Assembly (NCBI RefSeq): GCF_902804475.1 | Contig: NZ_CADCSU010000108.1 | Span: 1 to 64,000 of the forward strand | Origin: Flavobacterium bizetiae | GTDB lineage: Bacteria > Bacteroidota > Bacteroidia > Flavobacteriales > Flavobacteriaceae | Direction: 5' to 3' | Length of the DNA stretch: 64,000 nt | The notes under the pieces: generated by a model | Database searches by the model: none | Told to the model about the DNA's origin: nothing | Seen by the model: the letters and a program-made list of their open reading frames with translations, nothing else | Part shown: positions 47,740 to 57,608 of the stretch, piece after piece | Position numbering within the stretch: position 1 is the stretch's first letter | Layout of the letters: every line of letters starts with the position of its first letter | Made by a program: the position numbers and the translations under genes

Positions 47740-47788
47740 ATTAACAAATTATTATGAATATTGCTGAACTAATTCAAAATTTTTAAAA
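47740..47788 (+). repeat. SusC leader repeat, copy 1
   Basis: The 49 bases before the first susC start are 43/49 identical to those before the second susC (52751-52799), with no gaps. The shared end is GAACTAATTCAAAAT followed by a T/A-rich run and AAAA before the ATG. This suggests a duplicated translation-initiation region. Confidence 0.85.
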
Positions 47789-50700
47789 ATGAAACTAAAG
47801 TTCAATGGAATCTTAGTACTATTATTAGTACTAATTGCGCAACTTACTTTTGCTCAAGAAAGAGTTGTTTCTGGTTCAGTATCTGAAAATACAGGTATGC
47901 CCTTACCCGGCGTAACGGTATTAGTAAAAGGAACCAAATCGGCTACACAGACAGACTTTGATGGTAAATTTTCTATCAAAGCAACTTCAAGCCAAATATT
48001 AGTATTTAGCTACATCGGAATGAAAACGAAAGAAGTTCCGGCAAGCTCAACTAATCTAAATGTTAAACTGACAGATGATTCAGTAGAACTTGAAAGCGTG
48101 GTTGTAAACGCCTTAGGTGTAGAGGTTAAAAAAAACCAAAAAGCATCTTCTTTTTCCAATGTTAAAGGTGATGAATTAACAAAATCCGGAGAATCTACTC
48201 TTCTAAAAGGATTATCAGGAAAAGCTTCCGGCGTTAGCATTACTGCAAATTCAGGTGACCCTGGATCTGGAGCATATATTCAAATTAGAGGTCAGAACTC
48301 AATTACAGGATCAACTCAACCACTTTTCGTTATAGATGGTATTCCTGTTTCAAGTGACGAAATTGGAGATTCAGCCAATCAAGTTGACGGAGTTGGACAA
48401 CAAAGCAGACTAAATGACATTAACCCGAATGACATTGAATCACTAGAAATTTTAAAAGGAGCATCAGCTGCAGCGCTTTGGGGATACAGAGCAGCAAACG
48501 GAGTTGTTCTTATCAAGACAAAAAGAGGAAAAAAAGGAAAAATATCAGTTAACATAAATTCTTCCGTTTCTTTTGACAGAGTAAACGTTAAAATGGACCT
48601 ACAAGATAAATACGGACAAGGATCAAAAGGAGTATGGGTAGCAAATGCAGGCGGATCTTTTGGAGACAAAATAGCCAACAGAACCGGCGGAGCCGACACT
48701 TATACAACAACAGGGTCTTATTTTGTATCTGACAGTGGAAATACCATTTACCCTATCGCTACCAAGAATAGCAAAACAAGTTACGAGAAATCAAACATGG
48801 ATGCAGTTATTGGGGACGGACTATCACTAGATAATCACATAGGTATTAGTGGCGGTAACGAGAACTCAAACTTCTATCTTGGACTTGGAAACAACAACCA
48901 AGATGGTGTAATTAGAAATAGCAGCTACGAAAGAACAACTTTAGACTTTTCAACCGAAACTAAAGTAGCAGATAAATTAACACTAAAAGGAAAATTCAGT
49001 TATTCTTCTGTTAACTCAAATAGAATTCAACAAGGATCAAACACTAGTGGATTGTACTTAGGTCTTTACCGTAATGCACCAGATTTTGATATTAGAGATT
49101 TTATTGGTACTAATCACGATGCCAATGGAGTTCTGTCTTTTAATAGTCAGAGAACATACAGAAGGGAATTAGGAACAACAACTGCTGCTCCAAACCCTAC
49201 TTACAACAATCCAATCTGGACTACAGACGTACAAAAAAACCCTAACACAGTTGACCGATATGTTGCTGGTTTTGAGTTAAAATACGACGCAAATAAATGG
49301 TTATCCTTACTTACCAGAGTTGGACTAGACGGATACAGCGATAAAAGAATTACGGTATTCCCTAAAAACTCAGCACAAAATGCTGGTAATGGTCAAGCAA
49401 ATGAAAGCGTTACAGATTTTCAGTCTTACAACATTGACTTCATGGCTCTTGGAAACCTGCAAATAAATGACAATATTGGATTAAGCTACCTTACAGGAGT
49501 TAACTTTTCTCAATCTAATTACGACCAAAGAGGAGGTTCTTACAAGAACTTCATAATCGACACTCCTAAATTCTCATATGATAATGCATTAATAGAAGAC
49601 AAAACTACATTTTTAGACAGAACTTACACAAGATTAAGTGGAGCCTATTTCTCAGCAGCTTTCGACTATAAAGACTATATATTCCTTACATTAGGAGGTC
49701 GTTTCGAAACCTCTTCAACTTACGACCCTAATTTAAAAGTATATTTTTACCCAACTGCAGAATTAGGATATAAGTTCACTAAAAATATTGAAAATGACAT
49801 TCTTACTGATGGTAAGTTAAGAGCAACATTTGGTAAAATTGCATCAATTCCTGCGGCATACAGAGGTAACACTCCTTACATTACAGCAAGCGGAGTCGAA
49901 GGATACGGACCAGCTTACGATTCCGGAGCTTATGGCGGATCATTACAGCAATCTGACACTGGTGGAAACTTAAACCTGAAACCTGAGATCAAAACAGAGT
50001 ACGAAGTAGGTTTGGATTTAGAATTTTTTAGAAAAATCAAACTAAACGCTACTTACTACACAAACAAAACTAAAGACTTACTTGTAAACGTACCATTAAA
50101 TGGTAGTTCAACTTTTGCATTTGTCTATGGTAATTATGCATCAATTGACAACAAAGGTTTTGAAATAGAATTAGATGCAAACATCGTAACAACTTCTTCA
50201 GGATTCAAGTGGAATGTTTACGGAAACTGGAGCACAAATAAAAATGAAGTAACAGAATTACTTGGTACAGATTCTTTACTATTGAACGGATTTGAAGGAA
50301 CTTCATCTCGCGCTGTTCTTGGACAACCATTGGGCGTACTTTGGGGAGGTAAATTTGAAAGAAACGCAAATGGAACTTTAGTATTAGATGCAAATGGTTT
50401 CCCTACTGCAAGTGATGCCGAAGGTGTTATCGGTAATCCTAACCCTAAATGGAGAGGCGCATTAGGAACCTCTATTTCATACAAAAACATTACTTTAAGC
50501 ACTTTGTTTGACGCTTCAATTGGAGGTGATCTTTGGGACGGAACAAATGCAGTATTAAACAACTTTGGTAGAACTTGGGAAACAGCAAATGAAGTAGAAC
50601 TTACTACTCCTACTAAAAATTATGCAGGACAAACAATTCCTGCAGGAACCGTAAGAGGTAATCTTCACGATTTTGGCGGAGGAAATGTATTGCTTGACCA

Positions 50701-51007
50701 ATCTTGGTACACTGCATTAGGAGGTGGTTTTGGTACCGTTTCTGAGCACTTCATCAAATCTGCATCATGGGTAAAATGGAGAGAACTTACCTTATCATAC
50801 TTATTAAAATTTAAAGATTCTAAAGTTGGAATAGAAAGTATCACTTTCTCTGGAACCGGAAGAAACTTATGGTTATGGACAGAAGCAAAAGATTTAGGTC
50901 AAGATCCAGAATCAAACTTAACAGGAGGATCAAACGGTAGAGGTTTACAATACTTTAACAGCCCTAATACCAAATCTTTTATCTTTAGTGTAAACTTAAA
51001 ATTCTAA
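47789..51007 (+). CDS. SusC/RagA TonB-dependent transporter, pair 1
   Basis: A 1072-residue outer-membrane importer. It starts with signal peptide MKLKFNGILVLLLVLIAQLT, then a carboxypeptidase-D-regulatory-like domain (about 23-105, with GMPLPGVTVLVKGTKSATQT), the plug (LKGLSGKASGVSI, IQIRGQNSI, VIDGIPV) and a large barrel ending in Phe. It works with the SusD lipoprotein encoded 3 bp downstream. No glycoside hydrolase, peptidase, anti-sigma or hybrid sensor gene adjoins, so the nutrient cannot be inferred from neighbours. Confidence 0.95.
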   Translation: MKLKFNGILVLLLVLIAQLTFAQERVVSGSVSENTGMPLPGVTVLVKGTKSATQTDFDGKFSIKATSSQILVFSYIGMKTKEVPASSTNLNVKLTDDSVELESVVVNALGVEVKKNQKASSFSNVKGDELTKSGESTLLKGLSGKASGVSITANSGDPGSGAYIQIRGQNSITGSTQPLFVIDGIPVSSDEIGDSANQVDGVGQQSRLNDINPNDIESLEILKGASAAALWGYRAANGVVLIKTKRGKKGKISVNINSSVSFDRVNVKMDLQDKYGQGSKGVWVANAGGSFGDKIANRTGGADTYTTTGSYFVSDSGNTIYPIATKNSKTSYEKSNMDAVIGDGLSLDNHIGISGGNENSNFYLGLGNNNQDGVIRNSSYERTTLDFSTETKVADKLTLKGKFSYSSVNSNRIQQGSNTSGLYLGLYRNAPDFDIRDFIGTNHDANGVLSFNSQRTYRRELGTTTAAPNPTYNNPIWTTDVQKNPNTVDRYVAGFELKYDANKWLSLLTRVGLDGYSDKRITVFPKNSAQNAGNGQANESVTDFQSYNIDFMALGNLQINDNIGLSYLTGVNFSQSNYDQRGGSYKNFIIDTPKFSYDNALIEDKTTFLDRTYTRLSGAYFSAAFDYKDYIFLTLGGRFETSSTYDPNLKVYFYPTAELGYKFTKNIENDILTDGKLRATFGKIASIPAAYRGNTPYITASGVEGYGPAYDSGAYGGSLQQSDTGGNLNLKPEIKTEYEVGLDLEFFRKIKLNATYYTNKTKDLLVNVPLNGSSTFAFVYGNYASIDNKGFEIELDANIVTTSSGFKWNVYGNWSTNKNEVTELLGTDSLLLNGFEGTSSRAVLGQPLGVLWGGKFERNANGTLVLDANGFPTASDAEGVIGNPNPKWRGALGTSISYKNITLSTLFDASIGGDLWDGTNAVLNNFGRTWETANEVELTTPTKNYAGQTIPAGTVRGNLHDFGGGNVLLDQSWYTALGGGFGTVSEHFIKSASWVKWRELTLSYLLKFKDSKVGIESITFSGTGRNLWLWTEAKDLGQDPESNLTGGSNGRGLQYFNSPNTKSFIFSVNLKF

Positions 51008-51010
51008 AAA

Positions 51011-52486
51011 ATGAAAAATATATTTATTAAAACAGCAAGTATTTTTCTACTAGTATCTAGCATATTTAGTTGTACTAGTTATGTAGAAGACATGAATGTA
51101 GATCCAGATTTATTAAATGATGTTGATGCAGCTAATATGTTTCAAGGTGTAGTTCTTGCAAACCAATTCTTCCAAACATCTTCATCTGTCAGATCCGCAA
51201 TGCTTTGGTTAAATCAAGCCAACGGAGAAGACAGACAATACGTAACCCTTAACAACTGGAACAGCGCAACAGCATCTGGTTTCGACAACAACTGGGATCT
51301 TGCATATGTAAACACAATTACACAAGCACAAATATTAGAAGCAAAAGCCACTACTGCTGCAAACTTTCGTCTAAAAGGAGCAGCTCAGGTCATTGAAGCA
51401 TACTGTATCGGAACTGTAGCTTCTTTGTGGGGAGACGTTCCCTACTCCGACTTTGATTACAGAGGCGGCAAACGCGCACCAAAATTCGACCCTCAAGCTG
51501 ACGTATATAAAAGCGCACAACTGCTATTAGATGATGCAATTGCAAATCTTAGTAAAACAACCGGCGAAGTTATCCCCTCAAAAGCTGATATATGGTATGG
51601 TGGCAAAACTGATAAATGGATAAAACTTGCTTATTCAATAAAAGCAAAATTTTACCTTCAAACAAAAAATTACACACTTGCAAAAGCAAATGCACTTCTA
51701 GGAATTAATAATGCAGGAGATGATTTCAAAGCAAAATTTGGAAGCTCTTACCTTCAAAGTTTTAATCCGTTTTATTCTTTTCTAGTTTATGACAGACCTG
51801 ATTATATGTCAGGAGAAGGATATGCTGCACAAATACTCGATCCATCTACTACTTTATACAGAGGAAATGCAAAAACTGATGAATCTGCAAGATATGCATT
51901 TACATATAATGCAGATACATTCCCTTACAGCTTAAATGTTTATGGTCCTGATTATGGAGGAACTAGCGGTAAATTCGGAAACGACACAGCTATACCATTA
52001 GTTACTTATGGAGAAATGTTACTAATTATTGCCGAAGTAGATGCCAGATCAGGTTTTTCTACTGGCTTAACATCATACAACGCATATAGAGCTTTATTGA
52101 ATACCGGATATTCTATTGGCGTAAACAATGATGGTTATGATGTAGACGGAGATCCCGATACTGATAATGCAGAAACTTTTCTTTATGCTCCATATACCGC
52201 AGCAGATTTTGCAGCAGGAGGTATGGAAAATAATGGCACTACAGCATTAACAGACCAAAATGCACTTATAAGAGAAATTTATCAAGAGAGATACATTTAT
52301 TTCTTGGGAACTTTCGAATCATTTACAGATTTAGGAAGATCTAACAATGCTGCAGAAATTCAATTAAAATCAGGTTTCACAGGAGTTCCTCAAAGATTTT
52401 TATATCCTCAAAAGGAAATTAACTCGAATCCTAACACACCAAGCCCAATACCAACAATTGTAACTAAAACACCTGTTAACAATTAA
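51011..52486 (+). CDS. SusD/RagB-like nutrient-binding lipoprotein, pair 1
   Basis: A 491-residue surface lipoprotein; the signal peptide ends at SSIFSC (C21). Helical TPR-like segments such as VIEAYCIGTVASLWGDVPYSD and ADVYKSAQLLLDDAI, and KWIKLAYSIKAKFYLQ, are typical of the SusD-like 2 group. It should cap the SusC channel encoded 3 bp upstream and bind the substrate at the cell surface. Length is normal. The terminator at 52507-52544 ends the unit. Confidence 0.92.
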   Translation: MKNIFIKTASIFLLVSSIFSCTSYVEDMNVDPDLLNDVDAANMFQGVVLANQFFQTSSSVRSAMLWLNQANGEDRQYVTLNNWNSATASGFDNNWDLAYVNTITQAQILEAKATTAANFRLKGAAQVIEAYCIGTVASLWGDVPYSDFDYRGGKRAPKFDPQADVYKSAQLLLDDAIANLSKTTGEVIPSKADIWYGGKTDKWIKLAYSIKAKFYLQTKNYTLAKANALLGINNAGDDFKAKFGSSYLQSFNPFYSFLVYDRPDYMSGEGYAAQILDPSTTLYRGNAKTDESARYAFTYNADTFPYSLNVYGPDYGGTSGKFGNDTAIPLVTYGEMLLIIAEVDARSGFSTGLTSYNAYRALLNTGYSIGVNNDGYDVDGDPDTDNAETFLYAPYTAADFAAGGMENNGTTALTDQNALIREIYQERYIYFLGTFESFTDLGRSNNAAEIQLKSGFTGVPQRFLYPQKEINSNPNTPSPIPTIVTKTPVNN

Positions 52487-52506
52487 CTAATACAAATAAT
52501 CTGTAC

Positions 52507-52544
52507 AAAAGCCATCTCATTACTAAAATATGAGATGGCTTTTT
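52507..52544 (+). terminator. Intrinsic terminator of SusCD pair 1
   Basis: AAAGCCATCTCAT and ATGAGATGGCTTT pair (13 bp) around a 9-nt loop and are followed by T-rich sequence, 20 bp after the SusD stop. Confidence 0.9.
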
Positions 52545-52609
52545 CTATAAAAAAACTTACAATAAAACAATTAAGTCCTGAAATTCACAAAATTTAACAT
52601 TTACATCAA

Positions 52610-52639
52610 TTGTAATATTTTCCATTATTATCATATTTG
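52610..52639 (+). promoter_or_regulatory. Probable promoter of SusCD pair 2
   Basis: TTG (52610-52612), a 19-bp spacer and CATATTTG (52632-52639), one mismatch from TAnnTTTG. It would give a leader of about 150 nt. The rest of the 313-bp gap is AT-rich without a gene. Confidence 0.5.
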
Positions 52640-52750
52640 AAGCAAAAAAATACGAATTTACAATTTACACCTCTTTTTTAACTATAAAAAAACAATATCT
52701 TATAGTAAAATCATAATTTAACTAAAAAAAAAGCTTTTTATATTAGGTAG

Positions 52751-52799
52751 ATTAACAAATTATTAAGATTTTTGTCGAACTAATTCAAAATATTTAAAA
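52751..52799 (+). repeat. SusC leader repeat, copy 2
   Basis: Matches 47740-47788 (43 of 49 bases) and leads into an equally conserved signal-peptide coding region. Confidence 0.85.
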
Positions 52800-55700
52800 A
52801 TGAAACTAAAGTTCAATGGATTCTTAGTGCTTTTATTAGTACTAATTGCGCAACTTACTTTCGCGCAAGAAAGAGTTGTTTCTGGAACAGTTTCTGACAA
52901 TACAGGAATGCCTTTACCAGGTGTTAGTGTATTAGTTAAAGGAACAAAAACAGGAACACAAACTGATTTTGACGGAAAATATTCTATCAAAGCAGCACCA
53001 AACCAAGTATTAATTTTCAGCTACATCGGGATGCAATCTCAAGAAGTTGCTGCAAGTTCATCTAATGTTAATGCAAAACTAAAAAACGATTCAGTAGAAC
53101 TGGAAAGTGTTGTAGTAACTGCATTAGGTATTAAGAAAGAGAAAAAAGCATTAGGATATGCTACTCAAGAGGTAAAAGCTACAGAATTAACAAGAGGAAA
53201 CAACAACAGCTTAGCTGGTGCTCTTCAAGGAAAATTAGCTGGGGTACAAATCACTCCTTCTAGTGGTGCTCCTGGAGCTTCTTCTCAAATTGTTATTCGT
53301 GGAGCTCGTTCTTTTACAGGAAACAACACTCCTTTGTATGTAATTGATGGTATGCCAGTAGCATCTCAAGCTGATTACAGCACTGGAAACGGTGTAACTG
53401 GATCAGATCTTGCTAACAGAGCAGTTGATATTGATCCAAACGATATTGAATCTATCAATATTCTTAAAGGACAAGCTGCATCAGCAATTTACGGACTTAG
53501 AGCTTCAAATGGTGTAGTAGTAATTACTACAAAAAGTGGTAGAGGAGCTTCTAAAAGCGGAAAACCTACAATAAACTTCAATAGTTCAATTACTGCAGAT
53601 GATGTATCTAGAAAGATTAATTATCAAAATCAGTATGCGCAAGGAACAGGTGGAGAGTATGACCCAACTAACTCATTAACTTGGGGACCAAAAATTTCTG
53701 AGTTACCAAATAGCCCAGCTTACGGAGGAAATGTTCCTAATGCTTTAAATGGTATGAATGCAGGAGCTCATCCTGGTAAATATTATGTACCACAAAGAGC
53801 TACAGCAGGTTTAGACCCATGGGTAGCCCCTAAAGTATATGACAATTTTGGTGATTTCTTTAAAACAGGAATAACAGTTAACAACTCTTTTAACATAACT
53901 CAAGCTACTGATAAAAGTAATTATGCGTTTGCTTTAGGTTCATCAAACCAAGATGGTTTTATACCTTCAACTGGTCTGGATCGTTACAATGCAAAAGCGG
54001 CATTTAGCACAAAACTTGGAGACGATTGGAAAACTGGTTTCGTAGGTAACTACATCAACACTAAAATCACAAAAGCTACAGGTGCAAATGACTCATCAGT
54101 TGCAGGTGCATTCGCTAGTCCAATAAGCTATGATTTAAAAGGAAACGGATTCGAAAGCGCACTTGATCCTTATACACAAGTTTATTACAGACCAACAGGA
54201 TTCAACAACCCATATTGGGCAGCTAAACACAATATTTTTGACGAGCAAACTGATCGTTTCTTCGGAAATACATATGTTGAATTTACACCAACTATCTCAG
54301 CAAATGATCAGCACAAAATAACATTCCGTTACCAACTTGGTGCTGATACTTATACAACAAACTATAGAGATATCCAAGAGTACGGAAATCAACAAACTAC
54401 AGCAGGACACTTAGACCTTTACGGAATTTCATCTAGAACAGTAAATTCATTATTCACAGTAAATTATGAATATAAAATTACTGACGACTTAAACTTAACA
54501 GCTTTAGTTGGAAACGAAATTAACGATAGATACAACAAATCATACGAAATGATTGGAAATGACCTTAACTTTGGTGGTTTCCCTAATCTAAAAAACACAC
54601 AACAAACAGTTGCTACTGATGAAATTCGTAGAAACAGAACTTTTGGTTTATTTGGAAACGTAAATCTTGCATACAAAAACTTTATCTTCTTAGGAGGTAC
54701 TGTAAGAAATGACATTGTATCTTCAATGCCAAGAGACAACCGTTCATTCGTATACCCTTCAGTATCATTAGGTTTAGTATTAACTGAATTAGAAGGTTTA
54801 AAAGGAAACTCAACATTATCTTTTGCTAAACTTAGAGCATCTTGGGCTGAAGTAGGTCAAGCAGGTGATTATTTAGAAAATTACTATACTGTACCTAACT
54901 ACTCAGGTGGTTTCTGGTCAAACTCTCCGGTAAATTACCCACTTGGAGGTGTAAATTCATACATCCCAAACAACGTAATGTATGATCCAAACTTAAAACC
55001 TCAAAATACAAGATCATATGAATTAGGTGGTGAGGTAAGATTGTTTAAAGATCGTGTAAGCATCGATTATACTTATTCTAGACAAAATGTAATAGATCAA
55101 ATCTTCCAAGTGCCATTAGCAGGTTCTACAGGAGCTGCAACATTAGTAATGAACGGAGGAAAAATCCATACTAATAGCCATGAATTAGTTGTAAGCGTTA
55201 CACCAATTAGAACTAACGATTTTGAATGGACAATATCTGCAAACTATACTCAAATTGACAACTTTGTAGACGAATTAAAAGAGGGAGTACCAAACATCTT
55301 CTTAGGAGGATTTACAACTCCACAAATTAGAGCTAGTATTGGAGAACGCTTCCCTGTAATTTACGGAACAGCTTTTGCAAGAGATGACAAAGGAAATATC
55401 TTAGTTGATGCTAATGGATTAGCTTTAGCAGGAGAAACTAAATCACTTGGAGAAGTAGCACCTAAATTCAACTTAGGAGGTACAACTACTTTCAGATACA
55501 AAAAAATAACTCTTGCAGCTACTTTTGACTGGAAAAACGGAGGAAAAATGTACAGCGGAACAAACTCTTTATTAGACACATACGGATTAAGTGCTAAAAC
55601 AGGAGATCGTGATGTATTATTAGTTCAAGAGGGTGTAACTGCAGATGGACAACCAAACACAAAAGCAGCAACTAAACAAGCAACTTATAACAGATATTCA

Positions 55701-55961
55701 AATATTGCAGAAACTGCTGTATATGACGCTTCTTTCGTAAAACTTAGAGAACTATCTTTAGGATATACTCTACCACAATTTTCATCAGGATTTGACATTC
55801 GTGTTTCTGCATTCGCAAGAAATATTTTATTATGGGCTAAAATGCCAAACTTAGATCCAGAATCATCACAAGGAAACAATAATATGGCTGGAGGTTTTGA
55901 AAGATTATCTGTTCCACAAACAACAAGTATTGGATTTGGAATGAATCTAACAATTAATTAA
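52800..55961 (+). CDS. SusC/RagA TonB-dependent transporter, pair 2
   Basis: A 1053-residue paralogue of the first SusC. The signal peptide and carboxypeptidase-D-like domain (about 1-100) are nearly identical to pair 1, including at the DNA level, whereas plug and barrel differ strongly (here VVVTALGIKKEKKALGYATQ, LQGKLAGVQI, VIRGARSF). That pattern suggests duplication followed by divergence of the substrate-facing part, or conversion of the 5' end. The barrel ends MNLTIN. It overlaps no other gene and is 17 bp before its SusD partner. Confidence 0.95.
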   Translation: MKLKFNGFLVLLLVLIAQLTFAQERVVSGTVSDNTGMPLPGVSVLVKGTKTGTQTDFDGKYSIKAAPNQVLIFSYIGMQSQEVAASSSNVNAKLKNDSVELESVVVTALGIKKEKKALGYATQEVKATELTRGNNNSLAGALQGKLAGVQITPSSGAPGASSQIVIRGARSFTGNNTPLYVIDGMPVASQADYSTGNGVTGSDLANRAVDIDPNDIESINILKGQAASAIYGLRASNGVVVITTKSGRGASKSGKPTINFNSSITADDVSRKINYQNQYAQGTGGEYDPTNSLTWGPKISELPNSPAYGGNVPNALNGMNAGAHPGKYYVPQRATAGLDPWVAPKVYDNFGDFFKTGITVNNSFNITQATDKSNYAFALGSSNQDGFIPSTGLDRYNAKAAFSTKLGDDWKTGFVGNYINTKITKATGANDSSVAGAFASPISYDLKGNGFESALDPYTQVYYRPTGFNNPYWAAKHNIFDEQTDRFFGNTYVEFTPTISANDQHKITFRYQLGADTYTTNYRDIQEYGNQQTTAGHLDLYGISSRTVNSLFTVNYEYKITDDLNLTALVGNEINDRYNKSYEMIGNDLNFGGFPNLKNTQQTVATDEIRRNRTFGLFGNVNLAYKNFIFLGGTVRNDIVSSMPRDNRSFVYPSVSLGLVLTELEGLKGNSTLSFAKLRASWAEVGQAGDYLENYYTVPNYSGGFWSNSPVNYPLGGVNSYIPNNVMYDPNLKPQNTRSYELGGEVRLFKDRVSIDYTYSRQNVIDQIFQVPLAGSTGAATLVMNGGKIHTNSHELVVSVTPIRTNDFEWTISANYTQIDNFVDELKEGVPNIFLGGFTTPQIRASIGERFPVIYGTAFARDDKGNILVDANGLALAGETKSLGEVAPKFNLGGTTTFRYKKITLAATFDWKNGGKMYSGTNSLLDTYGLSAKTGDRDVLLVQEGVTADGQPNTKAATKQATYNRYSNIAETAVYDASFVKLRELSLGYTLPQFSSGFDIRVSAFARNILLWAKMPNLDPESSQGNNNMAGGFERLSVPQTTSIGFGMNLTIN

Positions 55962-55978
55962 TATAATTCAAAAAAATC

Positions 55979-57433
55979 ATGAAAAAATATAAAGTCATCT
56001 TACTTTTGGTGATTGCGTCACTTTCATTAAATTCTTGTTCAGAGGATAAAATGGACGAAATCAACAAAAACGTAAACGATCCATTAGATGTGCCGACTCG
56101 TTTTGCCATCACAGACGCTATGACAAGTACTGCATTTAGCAATACTGGTTCAGATCTATCTTTCTACACAGGTGTTTATGTAGAATTAAACGCAGGTGGT
56201 TTTGGTCAAATGTACAATGCAGAGACAAGAAATGGTGAGCCTAAGAACCAGACCACTAATAACAATTCTTGGAACAGTATTTATCAGACAATGTACAACC
56301 TAAAGTTGATAATAAACAAATGTACAACTGGTGAAGAAAAAGGTAACTATGAAACATTAGGTGTAGCACAAGTTCTATACGCATACAATTTAGCTTTGCT
56401 AACAGATATGTTTGGAGATGTTCCTTTCACTGAGGCTTTTCAACCTGGAGTAATTTTTACACCTAAATTGGATCGTCAGGAAGACCTTTACAAAATTGTT
56501 TTCGCAACTTTGGAAGATGCAATTGTTAATTTAGGAAAAACATCAGGCTATGAAAATTTAGGATCTCAGGACTTAATATACAATGGAGACACTGATAGCT
56601 GGACAAAAGCTGCTAATGGTTTATTGGCACGTTATACACTACGTCTTTCTTTTAAGAATCCTAATTATGCAAAAGTATTAGATTACGTAAGTAAATCTTT
56701 TACAAGTAATGGTGAGGAATTTAAAATGAAAAATTCAAATATTCCAAATCCATATTACCAATTTTATGTTGCTAGAAAATATTTATTTGCAAGCAAAAGT
56801 TTACATGATAAATTAACAGCAAAAAATGACCCACGTGCTGACGGTTATTTCAAAAAAATCAAAAAAACACCTACAGCAACTCCTACCTATGAGTTTTATG
56901 CAAATGGTGTTAGTCCACAAAGTCAAACTTATTCATATTCAGCTTTACAAAATGTGAATAATCCAATATTTATGTTAAGCTACCATGAACTATTGTTTAT
57001 CAAAGCTGAAGCAGAAGCAAGAAACTCAGCTGCTGTTACCAGCACAGCTAGTTTGATTGCTGCAGTAAATGCCGCTTTCAATAAAGATGAAGCTATTAAT
57101 TTTTCAACTGCAAACGCAACGAATTATATTGATGCATTAAACATCACAACTAATGCTGATTTATTAAAAGAAATTGCTGTACAAAAATACTTAGCATTCT
57201 ACGAAAACGAATCTGTTGAAGCATATAATGACTACAGACGTTTGTTAGCTATGTATGGTTCTGCAGCTGCAAATCCAATTCAATTAGCAAACCCATTGAA
57301 CGCAACTCAATTCCCACTTAGATTACCTTATGGTGATTCTGATGTATCTGCAAATAGCAATGTGAAAGCAGCATTTGGAGATGGAAATTACGTTTATACA
57401 GAAAAAGTTTGGTGGGCTGGAGGTACTAGATAA
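55979..57433 (+). CDS. SusD-like nutrient-binding lipoprotein, pair 2
   Basis: A 484-residue lipoprotein with lipobox LSLNSC (C20). The sequence GVAQVLYAYNLALLTDMFGDVPFTEAF and LYKIVFATLEDAIVNLGK is typical of the SusD-like 2 group. It differs considerably from the pair 1 SusD, in keeping with a different substrate. It is followed by a strong terminator at 57462-57500. Confidence 0.92.
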   Translation: MKKYKVILLLVIASLSLNSCSEDKMDEINKNVNDPLDVPTRFAITDAMTSTAFSNTGSDLSFYTGVYVELNAGGFGQMYNAETRNGEPKNQTTNNNSWNSIYQTMYNLKLIINKCTTGEEKGNYETLGVAQVLYAYNLALLTDMFGDVPFTEAFQPGVIFTPKLDRQEDLYKIVFATLEDAIVNLGKTSGYENLGSQDLIYNGDTDSWTKAANGLLARYTLRLSFKNPNYAKVLDYVSKSFTSNGEEFKMKNSNIPNPYYQFYVARKYLFASKSLHDKLTAKNDPRADGYFKKIKKTPTATPTYEFYANGVSPQSQTYSYSALQNVNNPIFMLSYHELLFIKAEAEARNSAAVTSTASLIAAVNAAFNKDEAINFSTANATNYIDALNITTNADLLKEIAVQKYLAFYENESVEAYNDYRRLLAMYGSAAANPIQLANPLNATQFPLRLPYGDSDVSANSNVKAAFGDGNYVYTEKVWWAGGTR

Positions 57434-57461
57434 TAGTATTCTTTAAATCTAAAAACAATTC

Positions 57462-57500
57462 AAAAAAAAGGGCACTTATCTTACGATGAGTGCCCTTTTT
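57462..57500 (+). terminator. Intrinsic terminator of SusCD pair 2
   Basis: GGGCACTTATC and GATGAGTGCCC form an 11-bp stem (one G-U pair) with loop TTAC, flanked by A8 and T5. Confidence 0.92.
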
Positions 57501-57554
57501 ACTTTTAAGACCTAACAAAACCAATTTGTCAAAATATAAAACAAATCATTATGT

Positions 57555-57582
57555 CACTCTCTTTTCAGAGTGATTTTTTTTT
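57555..57582 (+). terminator. Second terminator upstream of rlmB
   Basis: CACTCT and AGAGTG pair around CTTTTC and are followed by A and nine T, just upstream of the rlmB promoter region. Confidence 0.75.
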
Positions 57583-57593
57583 GCAAACATTAT

Positions 57594-57601
57594 CCCTATA
57601 T
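57594..57601 (+). promoter_or_regulatory. Probable -7 element close to the rlmB start codon
   Basis: A TATATTTG element lies a few bases before the rlmB ATG (57609), with only about TCCC between; exact end positions are within two bases. Transcription would begin at or next to the start codon. Confidence 0.45.
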
Positions 57602-57608
57602 TTGTCCC

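Noticed and set aside
48379..50562. Several minus-strand frames of 60-114 residues inside the first susC
   Set aside because: They are antisense shadows of a clear 1072-residue gene.
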